From assembly GCA_023525715.1 (NCBI GenBank), contig CM042012.1, forward strand, positions 60,222,705 to 60,286,704: DNA of 64,000 nt. The letters are read 5' to 3'. Positions 43,225 to 54,532 of the stretch are shown here, piece after piece. Below the pieces are notes generated by a model, which was not told the DNA's origin, did no database searches, and worked only from the letters and a program-made list of their open reading frames with translations. Source of the stretch: Cichorium intybus. Its lineage: Eukaryota > Streptophyta > Magnoliopsida > Asterales > Asteraceae. The first letter of the stretch is position 1. Each line of letters begins with the position of its first letter. Both the position numbers and the translations under genes were made by a program.

Positions 43225-44928
43225 TCAGCTAAGTACCATCAACCAAATATCTTTGTAATTTTTTTCTTTTTTTTTCTTTTTTTTTCTTAAATAAGTTTAA
43301 GTTTTTTTTTAGTTTTCTTATTTTTCTTTATTTTTTTTAAATTTTTTGTTATCAGAAGCGATACTATTCATAAACGAACATTCGGTTCCGTTCGGATAAG
43401 GTTTTACTAAAAATATTCAAAGTACATGAGTCACTGTTCACATCTGACACTTCGGTTCGCTTCTGATTATACTAAAATTCTTACTTCTGCCTATAGCAAC
43501 GTACATGTCTCTTTCGTCCGAATCCAAATATTGCAAAATCTCATACACAATTAAAGGACAAAACAGGGTTTTTAGAGTCTATTAAGCATATCTCACTGCA
43601 CTAAAGGATATTTGGGACTCATATTGCAACATTGGTAACACTTCGGATGATCTGATCATGGTTAAAGACCTTTTGACATGTCCATATCTCGTACAAGCCT
43701 ATATGTAACCCTCATGTCTTACTTGCACCCAGTGTTTCTACCCTTCGCATAAGCACATAACTAATCAAGAAGACTTAGTTTTTTCAGGATATGTTCCAAG
43801 TGTTGCGTGGTAGTAAACATCTGACAATTCCTGATACGAAGAAAATAAATTTAATGTCAATTTCACTAATGGGATTTATGAAGTTATTTCTGAAAAATTC
43901 ATTTACACAAGTTTCCCAAAATGAATAAGGTGAAATAATGAAGAGCACGAAATGCTACAAGCACAATAGAATGAAAATAATTCCAAAGGAAAGGGAAAAG
44001 CTAGAAAAGCACTTACACCAAACTTAATGTCTATCTTCGGATACACTAAAGAATCAACACCAAGATTAGCAATATACGAAGTACTCAAGGCGTACCCCCT
44101 GTCTTCAATGAAACAATCAGTATCTCCTGTGACATAGTTGAGAACCGTGTTGGGGGTATGAACATCTCAGTAACTCGTCTTCAGTGACAAGGGTGGAGTA
44201 GTGCACAACTTTCAAAGGCTTGTCATCCGTAAGGCGTGTCCAAATACTCTATCTGGTGAATCGAGATAACTTTTATTCATAACAATCCCATAATACTTCA
44301 ACTTACAAAATAAGAAAAGTAACTGTTCGTATCAGGATGTGTCATCTAATTTACTCTATGTAATACTTGGAAACTTATAACAGCCTACTAAGTTTACTCA
44401 ACATCGAAGGTGGAATACTTACACTAGGTAAAGATATCCATGTGAAAGCACCCTACATTAATGTTGTTCGGATATGAATGTGTCATAAGGACTTCCTAGA
44501 AAATCAGCTCTCATCTTTTGAACTGAACCAAAAATCCTACTTTCACAAAATTGAATGGATCCTTGTGTTATTACTTCGGATGGGTGGCATGACTGAAATA
44601 TGAGCAGACTTCGGTTATAACTTCCAAAACTCGAAAAAGCCAAAAATATACTTTTATTTTTATTTATTAGTTTTCTTATTATTATATTGTATGGCAATTA
44701 TGTCTGTTGGGATTCAACGAGATACCTGGGATCCTCACTGATCCTGTTTTGCATTGAGAGATGCAGGTACCAATAAGCATCAAGCACAACAGTTACCTGG
44801 GGATGATGTAGCTGTCACACCGTTAAAAATGGAATGTCCCCTCAACTTACGGATAACGTGGAGAAACCCCATTCGACCGTTTAAAAACACGCATTAAATG
44901 CACATTTTCTCTCCAGTCATCGTCACAG
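43225..44928 (+). other. non-coding region of SIRE-type element
   Basis: 1.7 kb with T-rich runs at 43259-43340 and words such as TTCGGATA repeated; no frame above ~80 codons that resembles a known protein. It leads to the TATA box at 44929. Confidence 0.55.
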
Positions 44929-44936
44929 TATATAAA
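44929..44936 (+). promoter_or_regulatory. TATA box before the downstream SIRE ORF
   Basis: TATATAAA in GTATATAAACGGAGC, 102 bases before the ATG at 45038 (context CAATCACCATGG, a good plant start context). The leader between them is CT/CA-rich like a plant 5' UTR. Confidence 0.5.
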
Positions 44937-45037
44937 CGGAGCAACACTTCCATTCATCCCTTCCGTTTCCAAATTCTCAGAACCTGTAACTAAAATTCCC
45001 AAACATTCCCAACTCTCAAAACTCAAATTCAATCACC

Positions 45038-46820
45038 ATGGCTACCGATGATATTTCACTCACAGCAGGGGATGCTAATTCTGTTCCTGATCTTAACCCC
45101 ATGTCGGCAAACCACATTGCAAACTTGGACCCTGAAGCTTAGTCATCAACAATGGTGATGCTGGTTGTATGTCTGCGACATTCACCCCTTCACCACGCCA
45201 TGACTGCAAGTGCTCAAGTTCCAAAGTTATGGGTAAACAGGGCACACCATACTGCACGTCTGAATGCAGACGGTCAATCGGTGTCTTTGAGATTGTCACC
45301 TCGACGATAACAAGAAAACAATCACCATCAAGAACGAACAATTTGCAAAAATTCTTCAACTTCTAGTGTCTGGACGGTTTCAAATGGCATCTCAATCTAA
45401 AATCTTGAACATACTTAATGAGATGGGGCATACACCGATCACTCGAACAATGAGTTCCTTCAAAAAGAACAAATTGCCTTTCGTCTGCTTACACATTATT
45501 GCAAATTCACTATGGCATTTACTACAATGTTCCAATGGATTATGCTTCGATTCTATGGACAGACTTCACTACATGTATGAAGCATACGAAGCGGGCTACA
45601 GACATCGCATCAACATGCTTCTGGGCACTTATCGTCCAGGCCATCTACGCTCATGAGAAGGTACCTGTGCCTTCGGACTTTCCTGTCCATGAATTCAGCC
45701 TTCTCCAAATTCCTTCAAGTTCAACTTCAGATGATAGAATGGAATTTATCACCCAAATCCCTAAGGCAATGCTGTGCAAGGTGCCAGATGACAATATCAC
45801 CTTGATCGAGTACTGAACGAGGAAGAAAACTCATGCTGTTAAACCAACAAAGAAGAAACATGCGCAATCTCCCAGACCACCAACACCTCGATCAGAAGAC
45901 AACGAAGAAGAAGAAGAAGAATATTCTCATCCGGAGGATACCACCATTCCTCCATCACCAAGTGAGACAACCACTTCAACGGTACCACCTTCTGATCCCT
46001 TTGTTTCTTTAACCGAAAATCCGGTGGTGTCAGCACATATGACCACTGTCAAAACATCTCATGTGGAGACAAGTCATATTGAGACCCCTGTGCACACATC
46101 TGATGCGGACACAAGTCTCACATCCGGTAATCCAACTGCCAAAAATCCACCATCTCCACCACGAAAGAATACCACACCCATTTTCACCTCAACAACAGAA
46201 GTCCCACCTTCGATTCATTCATTCTTCATGGATGATATGGCTGATTCTCCCTCTTCCCATGAAACCAACATAACAGAGGAGGATTATTTTGAAACAGCCC
46301 CAATACAAATTCAAGACGAAGATGATGATGAACCAGACACAAGCCTGATGTCCATGAAACAATTTCGCCAACTTAATGCGAAGTTGAATGTTTTAATACA
46401 AGCCCAGACCACATACACTTCGGACAAAGGGTCTGGTGCTACCACTGATCACTTGGAGGAGTCACTTACATCGTTTGAGGAAACCATCACCAAGAAAGTC
46501 AATAAGAAAATAGATGACGCAATCAAAGTTGTGGAAACCGATGTCAAGCAGCTGACACGAAACGTTTTGGAGAAAATTAACTTGAGATGTAAGGCAGTAG
46601 AGAAGCAAGTTGAAGAGAAAACACAGAAAATTCAGGAACAACATACAACAAAACTCACCGAAGTAGTCAACAACCTCAATTTTGCCCATACAGAAGTTCA
46701 AGCTAAGCTTACTTCTTTGTCTACTTCGGTTGAGAAGCTCTCAAAAAGAAGTGCTAAGGAATTTGATGTTCAGTTGAAGAGTTTACGGAAAGATGTTGAG
46801 GATGCAAAGACTTCCCACTG
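45038..46820 (+). pseudogene. downstream ORF of SIRE-type element, broken, with coiled-coil C-terminus
   Basis: Starts MATDDISLTAGDANSVPDLN, stops at TAG 45140. Pieces in other frames: KKTITIKNEQFAKILQLLVS with SGRFQMASQSKILNILNEM (45320-45420), DYASILWTDFTTCMKHTKRA to FALIVQAIYAHEKVPV, TGA near 45816, then an acidic proline-rich stretch and the open 46024-46821 frame. That frame (265 residues) is Thr/Ser/Pro-rich for ~110 residues, then has a long heptad-like helix (EETITKKVNKKIDDAIKVVE to SLSTSVEKLSKRSAKEF). No membrane segment or signal peptide is seen, so it is not a classical envelope protein. Similar ORFs occur downstream of pol in Asteraceae sireviruses; function unknown. Confidence 0.55.
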
Positions 46821-47294
46821 ATGAATCCAAATGACTTCGTTGTACTTGTTGAAAGATTCTTCAATCTGAACCAAACAAGAATATCCAAGCAGGTAGGTCT
46901 AACAAGAAGTCAAAGGTTAATTGGAAGGTTTTTGGGTTCGTATCTACGAAAATTCTCCCTATACGATTATGAAATAGCAAAACTTTTCAAGCAATCTGTT
47001 CCAGCTGCAAATAAGGAGCTTACTGGAATATCCAAAATCAGCGATGGAAAGATTCTACAGAAACCATGGGGAGTTGTTTACAAGGGAAAGCTTACAAGGA
47101 AAGGTCCTCTGAAGAAGTTGTTTTTTGACATGGACGAGAAAGAGAAGTTTCCCTCAATCTTTTTGGAAGGAATGATTGCAAGGGTTACAGTCAACAATGA
47201 AAACCCTGATGATGCGAAGTTGGAGCTGTGTAATCATTTGAAGTGGTGGTTACGAATTCGGAGGGAATTGATCAAGGCGTTTCACATGTTATAG
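46821..47294 (+). CDS. second downstream ORF of SIRE-type element, unknown function
   Basis: 157 residues starting MNPNDFVVLVERFFNLNQTR directly at the stop of the preceding frame (the ATG is 46821-46823, overlapping or adjoining TGA at 46819-46821). Basic and rich in Lys/Arg (LTRSQRLIGRFLGSYLRKF, KGKLTRKGPLKKLFFD), ending LKWWLRIRRELIKAFHML. No motif recognised. It may be the C-terminal part of the preceding ORF after a frameshift. PPT and LTR follow 40 bases downstream. Confidence 0.45.
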   Translation: MNPNDFVVLVERFFNLNQTRISKQVGLTRSQRLIGRFLGSYLRKFSLYDYEIAKLFKQSVPAANKELTGISKISDGKILQKPWGVVYKGKLTRKGPLKKLFFDMDEKEKFPSIFLEGMIARVTVNNENPDDAKLELCNHLKWWLRIRRELIKAFHML

Positions 47295-47320
47295 ACTTCG
47301 GATACCTGGCATCTTCACCA

Positions 47321-47333
47321 CAAAGGGGGAGAA
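47321..47333 (+). other. polypurine tract
   Basis: CAAAGGGGGAGAA directly before the LTR; the form AAGGGGGAGAA-TGTTAGG is standard for sirevirus-type 3' ends. Confidence 0.8.
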
Positions 47334-47744
47334 TGTTAGGATTCTGATTGTGATGATATTTGTTATCCGAAGTACTTATGTTCCTGTCTGAATCTTATGA
47401 AGTATGCGAAGTGAGATCTTGATACGAAGTTGGTGTGCTTATCAGAAGACTGTTTATTTTATACTTATCTTTTGTTAGAGATAATGTCTACGGTTTTATG
47501 CTTATCTGTAACTAATAGGATTACGTGTTTATCCTATTAGATCTTAGTATATAAACACCCTCAACCCTAGATGTTTAGTGCGTACTTTTGCACAGTCGCT
47601 TTATTCATTGTAACGTTCTTCATAGTTGCTCATCATAAAGATTTGGAGCACTATCTTTTTACATTGAATATAATCATTCGACTGGTTGAATATTCATACA
47701 CTTGTGTTCTCGTTGTTTGCTTTTGTTCTTAAATTATTCTTACA
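47334..47744 (+). repeat. 3' LTR of SIRE-type element
   Basis: 411 bp, TGTTAGGATTCTG to ATTCTTACA. TATATAAA lies at about 47551 (TTAGTATATAAACACC). The gag-only copia sequence resumes at 47745. Confidence 0.75.
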
Positions 47745-48110
47745 TCATGGAGCTTTTGTCCGAAACTCATACCATGACTAAATCTGATCAGCAGTATCAT
47801 TTCATTGGCCATCCCAACTGTACCTGCAAATGTGAGTCCTTTAAGAACTCACATTCTAAGGAAACAGTGGGAGTTTGAGAATCTTGAAGGAAATCAAAGA
47901 TTAGCCAAGTGAAAGAACCTTTAGTCATCACTAAGACTTAATCAGGAATCAGATTCCTATTAAACCTAACATATCATTCTCTTAGCAAACCAGTAATGTT
48001 AGTCACCATCATAAGGAATTATGATCTGGGTGACATACCAGTTAGTGGTAAAACACTAAAATTGGTATAGATAAGTGATCCTACTACTTGGAAGCATTAG
48101 TTGGCCTAGT
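47745..48110 (+). other. gag-only copia copy 2, middle part, ending in TSD CTAGT
   Basis: Reverse-complement match to 61640-61990 in copy 3 (TTTCATTGGCCA, CACTAAGACTTAATCAGGAATC-like text, TGGTAAAACACTAAA). The last five bases CTAGT (48106-48110) are the left target duplication of the Athila-like element. Confidence 0.65.
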
Positions 48111-49322
48111 TGACAACGCCTAGTAATATCACATATTTTAGTCGTTGTTGAGCCCTATTATTAGTGAAATTATACCATATACATCGTGGTATTCTCACTT
48201 TTCGTGCCAACACTTGTTTAGAAAGAAATAATGAAAACAGAGACTAAAAGCGTGCAATTTGGAAGAAGTTTCAAGATCAAGGCAAAATCAGAAAAAGACG
48301 TACGCGCGCCGCGGAAATCATCAAAGTGCGATGCGTATACGAGGCGGTGGAAAGAATTCAAATTCCGATAAAACGGAGATAAACTCCTACGCGCGACGCG
48401 GGATCCATAAATGCGCGGCGCGGTCTCGAGATTTTTGTAACTATAAATAGAGGCTTTTAGGTCGAAAAAACTAGTGAAGACCTGGTGTAAAATCGACCCC
48501 CAAGGCTCTTTGACTCCGAGATTCAGCTTCAAGAACCACTAATTGGTATTTTCATGTTTTTATCTTTAATTTTCATTTAGTTTAGTAGTTAATAATCATT
48601 GGCTAGTATCTTTAGGAGTGACAACCATTGATATTTAGTTCTAGTTTATGTTTTTGGATCTTTTGGTTACTGTTTTTATCATTGGATCTGAGTTTTAAGT
48701 TAATGAATCATTTGGTTACAAGTAATTGCTTCTTTTCGGTGTTTTATGCTTGTGAATGAATTGTTGGGTGTTTGGATTGTGTTTGATGATTGATTTGCCT
48801 TTGTTTGCTTCTGAATTGGAGATGTACTTCTGATTTCAGTAAGTGACTAGGTTTGGTTGGTAGTTTTAGTTTAGTTTATGCTTTTTGGGATTAATAGTCA
48901 AAAGATAGAAACTAGGTCCTCTGACTGTAGCGTGACACTGCAGTTGGTAATCTGTCACCTGTCTCGACCACGTAACTCCTGTGGATCAACCCTGACTTCC
49001 ACTGTGCTAAGTGAGAGTGAGGTTTATTTTCTTATTTTTGACCACATGACGACCGTTGCGATGTCACTAGTTGCTGCAAAGTAAGAGAAACTAAAAGCGA
49101 GACTTGATTTGTATGATAATTTGATTGATTTTACACCTGACCTAAAACCAGTGGGAGTAATTGAATCGTCAAAGGAAACATCACAGGTAAAATGTACCTA
49201 CATTCTAAGCAAGAATGGTTGAGTGATGTGATGCTTGAGATTTGGTGATTTGTACCTACATGCTAAGTGAGAGTGAGGTTTATTTTCTTATTTTTGACCG
49301 CATGACGACCGCTGCGATGTCA
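48111..49322 (+). repeat. 5' LTR of Athila-like element, with an inserted copy of 3' flanking DNA
   Basis: Starts TGACAACGCC. Normal LTR text runs to GATGTCA at 49066, then 169 bp (49067-49235) identical to the DNA just outside the 3' LTR (56435-56603), then a repeat of the LTR end from 49250 to GATGTCA at 49322 next to the PBS. CGCG-rich block at 48300-48425; TATAAATA at about 48442. Confidence 0.75.
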
Positions 49323-49326
49323 AATT

Positions 49327-49345
49327 TTAGCGTCATTGCCGGGGA
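49327..49345 (+). other. primer binding site of Athila-like element
   Basis: TTAGCGTCATTGCCGGGGA, a variant of the TGGCGCCGTTGCCGGGGA site usual in Athila/Tat elements, four bases after the LTR end. Confidence 0.65.
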
Positions 49346-49444
49346 GTTGTGAGCTTGAGATTTGGTGATTTGTAGGACTTTTTAGTTTTTGATTTTAGTT
49401 AGTGATTTTGATTTTTGATTTTTTCGGGCGTGTTGCATTAGTAC

Positions 49445-51286
49445 ATGCGTACCCGTAGGGGTGAGCAATTATCCTTTTTGCATTTTGACTCAGAGATTGA
49501 GCGAACTGCGCGCAAGATCCGTGCACGTAGGCGTTTAAATACAATGTGTTTTATTAATGTCTTAAGCAGTATAGTTACTGTTGCCCAGGAACCCTCGGGT
49601 GAGGCAACGGGGATGTCATTTATTCCCCCGATTTCAGAATTTCACATTGGGAGCACGAGTGCTACTGGTGGTGCAGCTTCAGCCCCTGCACCGATACCTT
49701 CATGCACTCTGCCATCGATTCCACCATTTCAACCTTTATCCCAACCTCAATCCACAAACCCATTTACATCTGCCATGTCTTGGGGAACACCGACCCGTGA
49801 TGGCACCCCAGTATCTAGACAGCAGACACCCATTTCTCAACCAGCATTAATACTTTTTAAACCACAAACCACATTCCAACCTATACCACCGCAACAACAA
49901 TACTAGCAACCACCTCAGCAGCAGTATCAGTATTAAGAGGCTGAGGAGAGATATGATGAAGAAGACGAAGGATGGGTTCCACCAGCACCACAGCAATCAT
50001 GGAACCGAGGTCGGGGACCTCCAAGAAGAGCACAGCAACATCAACCACTACAAGGTCAGCAAAGATATAATGATCATCACTTTTACGGTAATCCTGCTCA
50101 ACCCTTGTATTTTGCACAACCGAGAGGGCAATCGGTTGCATCTCACTTCCAGACACAGGAGTACGATGACTCGTCGCCCATTTACATTCCTGAGGATATA
50201 GAGTCTCAAGTAGAAATTAGGCCTCAGTTGTTAGGGATATTACCGGAATTTAGGGGGTACAAACAGGATGACCCATACAATCACTTGTATGAGTTTATAG
50301 CCATAGCCAATGCTAACACCCCTAGGAATACTAATAAGAACATTTTTAGACTAAGATTTTTCCCATTCACTCTTAAGGACAAATCCAAATATTGGTTTAC
50401 GTCTATACCCTCGAATAGCATCACTACATGGGATCAACTCAAAGCTATGTTCTTACAAGAGTTCTATCCGGCAAGCAAGACGACGGAAATCAGGAAGGCT
50501 ATTCAGGATTTCCAGTAGAAGCCTGGAGAAGCTTTTCATGAAGCATGGGATCATCTAAAGGAGTTGATGAGGTCATGCCCTCATCACGATATTCCCAAGT
50601 GGCAACTGGTCAAGGTATTCTTTGAAGGAGCAAGTGAGACACACCAAGCTATGATTAACACATCATCTAGTGGCACTATTATGATGCAAGACCCGGAGGA
50701 GGCTTGGCGGTTTTTGGAACAATTAAGTAATGGCTCCAAGGCGAATTTCTCTACAAGGAAGACGGTAGGCACAACTGCAGCAATAGGAGCCGATGTCGAC
50801 TGGAAAAAGGATGTAAAGAAGGAGATAAGCGAGCTCAATAAGAAATTCGATAGGCTTGTGTCTACTCTGCAGAATGGACCTCAGAGTCAGCCACAAGGAG
50901 GTCAAGGAGGACCAAAGACTCAAGAAGCAAATCAAGTCTATAGTCAGGGTCAAGGACAATATGGCAATAGACAACCCTATAGACCATATAACCAAGGTCA
51001 GCCGAATTTCAATAACCAGAGGCAGAACAACTACCAAGGGCAGTCATCCAACCCGCCCAGGCAGCATCAACCGGCGAACAACAATAGTATGCCAATGGAA
51101 ATGGTAGTAGCAACAATAGGGGGCCCAATAACTCCATCAACAATGCCCCAGGCACGCAGGAGGATCTGGTCGCGAAAATGTATGAAATGTTCAATACAAC
51201 ATAGCAGCAATCGCAGGCCAATGCAAAAGCCATCATCAACATGGAGCGGCAAATCGCCCAAATGGCTGAAGACCAACAAAAAATAG
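49445..51286 (+). pseudogene. Athila-like gag, with stops
   Basis: Starts MRTRRGEQLSFLHF. Residues to ~150 are Ser/Pro/Gln-rich and end at TAG 49904; a TAA at 49934 follows in the same frame. The capsid domain (Retrotrans_gag type) is at 50105-50680: VEIRPQLLGILPEFRGYKQD, DPYNHLYEFIAIAN, FPFTLKDKSKYWFTSIPSN, TTWDQLKAMFLQEFYPASKT, with TAG at 50516 where Gln fits (DFQ-stop-KPGEAF). The C-terminal part WKKDVKKEISELNKKFDRL and the Gln/Asn-rich stretch match the minus copy. A frameshift near 51090 ends it. No zinc knuckle. Gag builds the particle shell. Confidence 0.8.
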
Positions 51287-51387
51287 ATAATGGGAAGCTG
51301 CCAAGTACCACAGAAGTCAATCCGACCCATGGTCAGCGAGCCGGAAAGAAACATGTCAACACAGTCGAGGCTGAATGGAGGAAAGTC

Positions 51388-51582
51388 ACCTTGGAAGATC
51401 TGCTAGAATCTGGAAATGAGGCAGAGAGTAAAGAAGAAGAAGTTAAGGAAGAAGTGGAAATTGAAAAGGAAAATAAGGAAGATGCGGAATTAAAGGAAAT
51501 TCCTGTTGAGAAGGAAACTCAACCAAAGGAGAACAAGGATAGCCAGGAGGAAAAGCAGCCAATCATAGCTGGGATCAAATAA
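51388..51582 (+). pseudogene. acidic linker between gag and protease
   Basis: Within the frame beginning at 51241 (MERQIAQMAEDQQK); KVTLEDLLESGNEAESKEEE and a Glu/Lys-rich run. Ends GIK-TAA where the sister copy reads DGIKQRKRD, so again a possible CAA-to-TAA change. Confidence 0.6.
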
Positions 51583-51642
51583 AGAAAGAAGGACAAGAAG
51601 GGAAAGACAAAGCAAGAAGCGCCCAAATCGACAAGGCCATCG

Positions 51643-52593
51643 ATGAACCAACCTTTGTGGGATGAACTTAAGAATGCTCCTGAGGATACAAGAATTCTTC
51701 AGGAGATGTGCGAGAAAAATGGAAAAAGTAAGACTCCCACACCTGACACTGTAAGGTTGACAATTAAAGCTAGTGAGGCACTGTTGGGAACAAGGCCCAA
51801 GAAAGAAAAGGATCCTGGGTCACCACTGATCACTGCTACTGTAGGAGATGTGGTCATTAGGAACACCTTGCTGGATTTGGAAGCAAGTGTGAATGTGCTA
51901 CCGGGATACTTGTATGATAAATACAAGAATGAGGAATTAGAGCCAGCAAAGACTGTGTTACAGTTGGCTGACCAGTCAACTAAAGTATCCCGCGGTAAGC
52001 TTACCAATGTCATAGTAAAGGTTGGAGATTTCTTTTACCCAGTGGACTTTTTAGTCATGGAGTATGAGAGTCAGGAAGATGCGCCTGCGTTAATATTAGG
52101 ACGCCCATTCTTGGCTACAGCCGGCGCTATTATTGACTGCAAAACAGGAGATTTGGAAATCTTCTTCTGGTCGAGAAAAAAAAGGTTAAATATGTTTGGA
52201 AGTCCCATATCTCTACCTCAAGGGTATGATGATAAGAATTTGGACAGCAACTTGCTGATGGAACATGGGGTTAGAGACAAAAGAACAATATGGACGCGAC
52301 CGGGAGAAGGAGGAAAAGAGGAAGTCTTAAAGGAAACAAAGGAGCATCCGTTGTCCACCATTGACAAGGAGCCGCTGCTGGACATGATGGAGATGTTGGA
52401 GGCAAGGCATCAGCAGTATGAGAAAGATGCAAGGGAAAGAGAAGCAAAGGTCTTTCAGCTCCTTGAAGCCCAGCAACAATGGATTAGCAGGGTTAGTGAC
52501 AGGACGACTCATCTCACTTCATTGATGTCAATGATGGCCCACAATTTCACGCCAAATCACAAGGAGATGCCATCAGGAATTCAAGAAGAATAG
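51643..52593 (+). pseudogene. retropepsin domain of Athila-like element, active-site Gly lost
   Basis: 316-residue open frame. Protease core: PLITATVGDVVIRNTLLDLE then ASVNVLPGYLYDKY. The active-site triplet is D-L-E where the minus copy keeps D-L-G; the Gly is needed in the flap-side turn, so this copy is probably inactive. ALILGRPFLATAGAIID is intact. C-terminal Lys/Glu-rich helix as in the sister copy. No RT follows: a stop at 52593 is followed by TTGGGAGGCAACCC and the spacer. Confidence 0.75.
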
Positions 52594-53342
52594 GAGCAGG
52601 AATACCATGTCTGGCTGAAGACATTAAACTTAGCGCTTGTTGGGAGGCAACCCATCTTTTCATAGGTTAGGTACTGTATTCTTAGGAGTAATTAGGAAAT
52701 TATACCATCGTCATTTGCAGGTATTATTGGTCCAAAGCAAGTGTGGGGTTGTTTGAAGAAATTTGAATTTTTGATGACCGCGCCGTGGTCAGGCAAATTG
52801 CGCGCCGCGGGATCGTAAACCAACCCGATGCGCAGGGGATGATTTGGGAGCACGCGCGATGCGGTTCGCTCATATCCGCGCCACGGGAATTGATCGGTCG
52901 GTTTCCTTCGATATTAAGGTAAGCCGCGACATTATTCACACACACCACGCCTCGGAGCCCTGATCATCGAAAATTTCTTGTGTTTTTTCTTGTTCATTTC
53001 ATTCCTACTACCAAGGTACGTCATTCTAACTAGCTTTTACGTGTTAAAACTAGTGATTACGCAGTTGCTTTGGTTGATTTCTCCAAAAACTCAAAAACTT
53101 AGAAATCGCCAATGCTGACTCGTAGGGTGTTTATTTTGCCAAATAATGACCCTAGATGAGTTAGTCGGTACTAAGGCTACCTTGTAGTGTATTTGGATTG
53201 AGTTTAAAGAGGTTAAATTGCGAGTTTGGATTTGGAATTGGAAACAGCCACTCGCCGCGCCGCGTCCTGGTTCTTGGGCCGCGCCGCGGTCCGGTGGAGA
53301 AGAAAATGACCTAAATTGCAAAAAAAAAAATCTTTTATGCAG
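52594..53342 (+). other. CG-rich spacer
   Basis: About 750 bp without a frame. CGCG-rich words cluster at 52770-52900 and 53245-53295 (CGCGCCGCGG and relatives), as in the LTR and in the spacer at 13131-13860. Confidence 0.65.
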
Positions 53343-54532
53343 ATGTCGTTCAGATTAGATCACCAGTTCCTCCAGTTTCCCGAGGGGCCAGCCAGTTCTG
53401 TGGAGTATAGTTCGAGGAGGGATGCGCTGATAGGTCGCCGGGTTCTTGAAGCGACGATCATTGACCGGGACATCCTCAGGGACGCAGGGCTTTGGGGAGG
53501 GATCGAGCCATTCCTCCACCGCACATGGACCCGCGGGGATGCTTCATTCACGTGTCGAGGCTGGGATAGGCTTATGGCCAACCAGGAGGATACAGTCTAT
53601 ACCGAGCTTCTTTTGGAGTTCCTATCCACTGTCCAGTTTGTACCTGGATCGACAGAGGCCCATTCCAGGCTAGTACGGTTTAGATTGGGGGTGTGCACAG
53701 GGAGTGCAACCTCCAGGATTTTGGGAGGCTTTCTGGCATATACACAGAGGCGGACCTGCAGCACCGTCACTTCACGCAGTTCTTTACAACATGCATTCAG
53801 GGGCAACCCGAGAGGGCTGCCAATACGGAGGTTTGGGCACCATTGTCCAACGTATTCTACGAGGAGAGGACATCCAGAGAGAGCCATCTTCGCGATCCGC
53901 TTCACAGAGTCATGCACCGCATCGTCTCCACCTCCATCATGCATAGGGAGGGGGGCGAGAAGGTGTCCGGCGAGGACATGACATATCTCTGGGTTCTCCT
54001 TGACCCCTCCAGGTTCCTTCACCTCCCGTTTGCCCTAGCTGTCTCCATGTCCACCCGTGCGATGGGTGCATCTGCCAACAGTCCTCTGGGCCGCAGGCAT
54101 TACATCACCTGCTTGGCCCGTTCGTACCAGATTCTTACTGTTCCGGTTGTGGCATCCTTGACCGCTTTACCTCCAGTTCGCACTACCGTGCGAGCCCTGG
54201 AGAAGATGGGGCTTATAGAGCAGCAGCGCCCAGGCCAGTTTGTGAGGGCAGCGACTGAGGCACCCCAGGACCCCCAGCCAGCTTACGCCCAGCCAGGTAG
54301 GAGACGCCGGAGGCCGGCAGCACCAGCAGATCCAGCACTACAACCATAGCAGGAGGAGGTGACAGAGATGAGGCAACTGCTGGATCGGGTCGCCAGGATT
54401 GACGACCAGCTGGAGTGGATCGGGGAGGTACTTTTACAGATTGCTTCAGCACAGGGACAGCGCCCCCGACCATTCCCGGCCCGAGCCCACGATCATGAGG
54501 CCGGTTCTTCTAGGCCACCAGGTGGCGATTGA
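53343..54532 (+). pseudogene. Athila ORF1-like protein, one frameshift
   Basis: ATG at 53343 (MSFRLDHQFLQFPEGPASSV). First frame to about residue 117: LWGGIEPFLHRTWTRGDASF, YTELLLEFLSTVQF, SRLVRFRLG. One G lost from a G-run near 53690 shifts the frame; then VHRECNLQDFGRLSGIYTEA, HFTQFFTTCIQGQPERAANT, GEKVSGEDMTYLWVLLDPSR, then a C-terminal Pro/Arg-rich stretch and TAG at 54347 where Gln fits, followed by EEVTEMRQLLDRVARIDDQL. The motif FGRxxGIYTEADL resembles the Arabidopsis retrotransposon ORF-1 (ATHILA) family. About 395 codons in all. Function unknown; both copies of the element keep this ORF while lacking polymerase. Confidence 0.65.

Larger units (their letters stand above)
41934..47744 (+). 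mobile_element. SIRE-type (sirevirus) copia element, 5'-deleted
   Basis: Starts inside RT and then keeps order: RT, RNase H, 1.8-kb non-coding, downstream ORF region with its own TATA box, PPT AAAGGGGGAGAA, 3' LTR. A long extra ORF region downstream of RNase H is a sirevirus trait. The 5' LTR, gag, protease and integrase are gone. Comparing the flanks with copy 3 shows that about 250 bp of the surrounding gag-only element are missing too, so one deletion removed both. Confidence 0.7.

Noticed and set aside
45038..47294. Retroviral-type envelope gene
   Set aside because: No signal peptide, no membrane helix, no furin-like site seen.
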